Of a stretch of 64,000 nucleotides of DNA, positions 61,450-64,000 are shown one piece after another. Position numbers and translations under genes: made by a program. Under the pieces are notes generated by a model. The model did not search any database and was not told the DNA's origin. It saw nothing but the letters and a program-made list of their open reading frames with translations. Source of the DNA: Sphaerosporella brunnea (taxonomy: Eukaryota > Ascomycota > Pezizomycetes > Pezizales > Pyronemataceae); NCBI GenBank assembly GCA_008704415.1, contig VXIS01000088.1:82783-146782 (forward strand), in the 5' to 3' direction. Numbering within the stretch: the stretch's first letter is position 1; every line of letters starts with the position of its first letter.

Positions 61450-62582
61450 GGGCAAAGGTCTAGTATACCACCCAAAAACCCTTGAAAAGAGCAGGATACC
61501 ACCAAATTTCATGATTGTCCAGGATACCACAACCCCGCGTGAGAGTACGTGACAAACAACAACCTCCGCTGGCGTCTGAACGTGAACCTTCTACACCGCT
61601 CTCCACCACCCCGCGCGCGACCCCCCGCCCAGTCACTACTACCTCCGTTGCCGTCTCGGCGACGCTTCAGGCGACTACCTACCCCGTCAACCGCTCGATC
61701 TGCGACGACGACAACTCCGCGTGCAACGTCAATGGAAACTCCGCGTGCAACGTCAATGGAACAGCCGGACACTGCGGACACCAGTGGTGTTCTTAGTGTT
61801 GTTGTGCAGAGCAAAGCGCTGCAGGAGGGCGAGCTGTTCAGCCCGTTTCAGGACTTTAAGGAGAGAATACACTCCTGGGCAGCAGTTGCGGGCTTCGCTG
61901 TGCGCTTTGAACGGTCGGACCGGCTGAGTAGCAGCACCCAAGCGCAGGTTACCCAGATCCATGACAAAGCCAGTTTCTTCGTAGACCTGGAGAAACTTAG
62001 CTGTACGTGCTACCGATTTCAAGAACATTAAGTGCCCTGTGGACATAAAGTTTCTGTTATGCATCGCTTGAATTTAGCTCCCGTGGACTTTATGCCTTCA
62101 TATCTTCGTCTGACAACAGTTTTCTCGGCGTATCAATCGATGTGCGCTTACTAGCGCAGGGAAACGACGCGGCGGCAAACGCAGTATCTGACTCCGATTC
62201 TGGTACAGATACTGACTCCAGCTCTTCTTCGGATCTCAGCGATCATCCCTGGACCGCTGTAAACCACCACTGACTAAAGTCCCTCGTGGACGTCCCAAGA
62301 AAAAGTGTATGCGCAAGGACGAAGCGCATAGACGACGGAATAAGCGTGACGTGCCAAACCGCGCCCCGCGGCGATGTGGAATTTGTGGTGGAGCGGATGG
62401 GCATAAGGCGCGTACTTGTACTCGCCCTCATGTGTAGCTAGCACAGATATTTGAATGAAGGGAATAAAACCAATGTTGGTCACGTACTCCCACGCGAGGC
62501 TGTGGTATACTGGACAATAACAAAATTTGGTGGTATCCTGCTCTTTTCGAGGCTTTTTGGGTGGTATACTAGACATTTGCCC
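61450..62582 (+). mobile_element. Mutator-like element (MULE), 1133 bp, internally deleted
   Basis: Inverted ends of about 85 bp start GGGCAAAGGTCTAGTATACC on the left; the right end, reverse complemented, starts GGGCAAATGTCTAGTATACC. The 9-bp direct duplication TATATATAA is exact on both sides (61441-61449 and 62583-62591). Nine-base duplications with long TIRs are the hallmark of Mutator/MULE. The matching place in element X copy 1 (around 45655-45665) is uninterrupted. It carries a broken transposase derivative, described separately. Confidence 0.92.
61826..62437 (+). pseudogene. Remnant MULE transposase (FAR1-like N-terminus, SWIM zinc finger, zinc knuckle; catalytic core lost)
   Basis: LFSPFQDFKERIHSWAAVAG resembles the FAR1-type DNA-binding start of MULE transposases. 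About 25 residues later the frame is already in the C-terminal SWIM finger, which reads CTCYRFQEH, then a stop codon, then VPCGHK (C-x-C...C-x-H). Farther down, after more stops, RRCGICGGADGHKARTC gives a CCHC zinc knuckle. The DDE transposase core that normally lies between the FAR1 and SWIM parts is absent, so the element can move only with help from another copy. Confidence 0.75.
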
Positions 62583-62698
62583 TATATATAAACCAAAGTT
62601 AGGAGCAAACTAGAGTGACATAGCGTGTTCTGCGAGTGACATCAGGTGTTTCAGCAATCCATCAGCCATCGCAGCGATGGTGTTGAGTTTATCAATAA

Positions 62699-62979
62699 TG
62701 TAACGGGACAGGCGCGAGGAAACGTCCAAGGTACGTAGCTTTTGAGGCAAGGACCGGAGGCAGGAGGACAAGGACAAGAGGCAGAAGAAGACGAGACAAG
62801 ACAAGGTGGTTCAAGGTTACTAGGTTCGCTAGTATACAAGACGTTCTGTAAAGAAGAGAAGAAGAAAAGAAACAAAAACAAGTGAAACCTCGCTATTTAT
62901 GCTTTCCCGTCACGTGACCGCGCGTCACGTGACACCCTAACCCTAGCGCCAAGCCACCCCTTAACCTTGAGCCGTGACA
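62699..62979 (-). repeat. 3' LTR of the gypsy element
   Basis: It starts TGTCACGGCTCAAGG next to the purine tract and ends CCCGTTACA. It has two CACGTG-containing TCACGTGAC motifs (about 62911-62934), an AAATAGCG patch as a possible TATA-like site, and CT-rich sequence after it. The 5' LTR is outside the window. Confidence 0.85.
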
Positions 62980-63014
62980 GTATCCCCCTCTTATGGCTGA
63001 GCTCCGACGAAGCT

Positions 63015-64000
63015 TCAGCTGTCATCTGGGAGTGGTCCGGGCTTGTGTGGGTACAATTCGTGGAAGCGGTCGATAGCTTCAAGGCCATTGATTCCTTCCG
63101 CCGCCTCCCATTCCGGTGGGTCGTAGCCGGTCCACTTTACCAGATATTTGAGGCGTCCCCTTACCAAGCGGGAATCCAGAATGGCATCGACGGACCATTC
63201 TTTTTCGCCTTCGACAACAACAGGGAGAGGGGGTGGAATGATCTGTCCAGGGAGGGGGTCGGAAGATGCCGGGTTTAGGAGCGAGACCGGAAAGGTGCGA
63301 TGGTTCTTCATGGTGTTGGGGATGTCCAATTCATAGGCATGGGTACCGACGGCTCGAACCACTCGGTAAGGGCCCAGGTGCTTGTTTTCGAGTTTCCTAG
63401 ATGGTCGTTCCGTGCGCAAGTTCCTAGAGTCCAGCCAGACGAGGTCGTTCTCTTTGAACACAGGGGCGGGGGCTCGGGACCGATCGGCGGCTTCAGTATA
63501 TCTGGCTTGGGCGTACTTCATCTCGGCTCGTAGAACGTCGTGGATGTGTGACATCCGCTCGGCCACCAGCTGCGCGTCGACCTGTTCGGGGTTGTCGGTT
63601 TGAATGTCTAGCTCAAAGGAGCACTTAGGGTTACGGCCATAGACGGCGAAGAAAGGAGACAGTGACGTAGTCTCGTAAGCCTGGTTATTGGCTGCGAATT
63701 CGGCCAGGGGGAGATACTTCTTCCAATCGTTCTGCAGGTATGATACGTAGGCGCGGAGACACTGCTCCGTGACGGCATTGATCCGTTCTGTCTGACCATC
63801 GGTCTGCGGGTGGAAGGCGGTGCTTGGAGCAGTCTCAATCCCAAGACAGGAAGCAAGGTGTTTCCAGAAGTTAGAAACGAATTGGGGGCCTCGGTCGGAG
63901 ATGAGAACGTCGGGGAGGCCATGGTGCTTGAAGACGTTTTCAATAAATAGCTGAGCGAATCCTTCTGCGTCGATGGTTGTAAGACAGGGAATCAGGTGGC
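63015..64000 (-). CDS. Gypsy polyprotein C-terminus: integrase core, GPY/F-like region and chromodomain (partial)
   Basis: The frame is open from the right edge to the stop at 63015-63017. Integrase signatures: LISDRGPQFVSNFWKHLA (second catalytic Asp region), AFHPQTDGQTERINAVTEQ (with the catalytic Glu) and PLAEFAANN. Then comes the C-terminal GPY-type module (KLENKHLGPYRVVRAVG..YELDIPNT), followed by a chromodomain (EWSVDAILDSRLVRGRLKYL, VKWTGYDPPEWEAAEGI). The chromodomain is the defining mark of chromoviruses and guides integration to modified chromatin. Upstream protease, reverse transcriptase and RNase H lie outside the window. Confidence 0.93.
   Translation of the reverse strand, partial: HLIPCLTTIDAEGFAQLFIENVFKHHGLPDVLISDRGPQFVSNFWKHLASCLGIETAPSTAFHPQTDGQTERINAVTEQCLRAYVSYLQNDWKKYLPLAEFAANNQAYETTSLSPFFAVYGRNPKCSFELDIQTDNPEQVDAQLVAERMSHIHDVLRAEMKYAQARYTEAADRSRAPAPVFKENDLVWLDSRNLRTERPSRKLENKHLGPYRVVRAVGTHAYELDIPNTMKNHRTFPVSLLNPASSDPLPGQIIPPPLPVVVEGEKEWSVDAILDSRLVRGRLKYLVKWTGYDPPEWEAAEGINGLEAIDRFHELYPHKPGPLPDDS

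Larger units (their letters stand above)
61178..62698. mobile_element. TIR element family X, copy 2 (left part only, interrupted)
   Basis: The left end CCTACCTATCTTAGCAGGGG, with TA before it, and the following ~270 bp match copy 1 (45418 onward), sharing for example GGATATC, GTGGTAAACAC and AATAATCCTTATATAATGGT. Similarity breaks at 61449, resumes at 62592 and runs to 62698 (GTGACAT, CATCAGCCAT, GTTGAGTTT). The 1133-bp gap is the MULE and the end is the gypsy LTR. The right end of this copy, if it exists, is beyond the window. Confidence 0.78.
62699..64000 (-). mobile_element. Ty3/gypsy chromovirus retrotransposon, 3' part (runs off right edge)
   Basis: In minus orientation: integrase and chromodomain coding sequence, stop at 63015, a polypurine tract AAGAGGGGGA just before the LTR, and a 281-bp 3' LTR from 62979 (TGTCACGG) to 62699 (..GTTACA). 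It is inserted in element X copy 2. The open frame is intact to the window edge, so the element may be young. Confidence 0.9.

Noticed and set aside
62931..62950. CCCTAACCCTA telomere-like string
   Set aside because: Only about two units, inside the gypsy LTR; not a telomeric array.

Overview
The window looks like nuclear DNA of a filamentous ascomycete (Pezizomycotina). The evidence is short GT-AG introns of about 50-120 nt with CTAAC/CTGAC-type branch sites, dense house-keeping genes, a full-length FREQUENCY clock gene, a slicer-type Argonaute, and fungal transposon types (Tad-like LINE pieces, a chromovirus, MULE, pogo/Fot-type elements and many palindromic MITEs). I did not try to name the species. 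Gene models were joined by hand from splice signals and reading-frame continuity; functions come from family recognition, not searches.

Layout. 1-12.5 kb: an SDR enzyme cut by the left edge, a 572-bp pogo-type MITE, a small possibly mitochondrial protein, a secreted prenylcysteine-oxidase-like flavoprotein, a long gene-free stretch with two MITEs, and a Zn2Cys6 regulator. 12.5-17.5 kb: no convincing gene. 17.5-42 kb is the gene-rich core: SDS23, mitochondrial uS2, a YMC1-like carrier, Argonaute, CaM kinase, SHMT, VPS4, prefoldin 6, RNA polymerase I subunit RPA34, DBP8 and an F-box protein. 42-49 kb is repeat-rich: a diverged ~0.7-kb tandem repeat interrupted by a MITE, and a 1.2-kb TIR element carrying two further MITEs. 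49-58.3 kb: LST7/folliculin and frq, separated by about 4.5 kb. 58.3-64 kb: a transposon nest (5'-truncated LINE with target duplication, a second copy of the 1.2-kb TIR element, a 1133-bp MULE with 9-bp duplication inside it, and a chromodomain Ty3/gypsy element running off the right edge).

Functional links. RPA34 (Pol I) and DBP8 (40S biogenesis) are divergent, and two abutting MITEs carrying CACGTG motifs fill over half of their shared promoter. VPS4 and prefoldin 6 are also divergent. Argonaute lies in the same window as several hairpin-forming MITEs.

The most unusual signal is that TA-flanked palindromic MITEs of different families are joined end to end through one shared TA dinucleotide (32963-32964 and 37842-37843, with a near case at 46314-46320). 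This suggests a DNA transposition system that repeatedly targets the boundary of an existing MITE.
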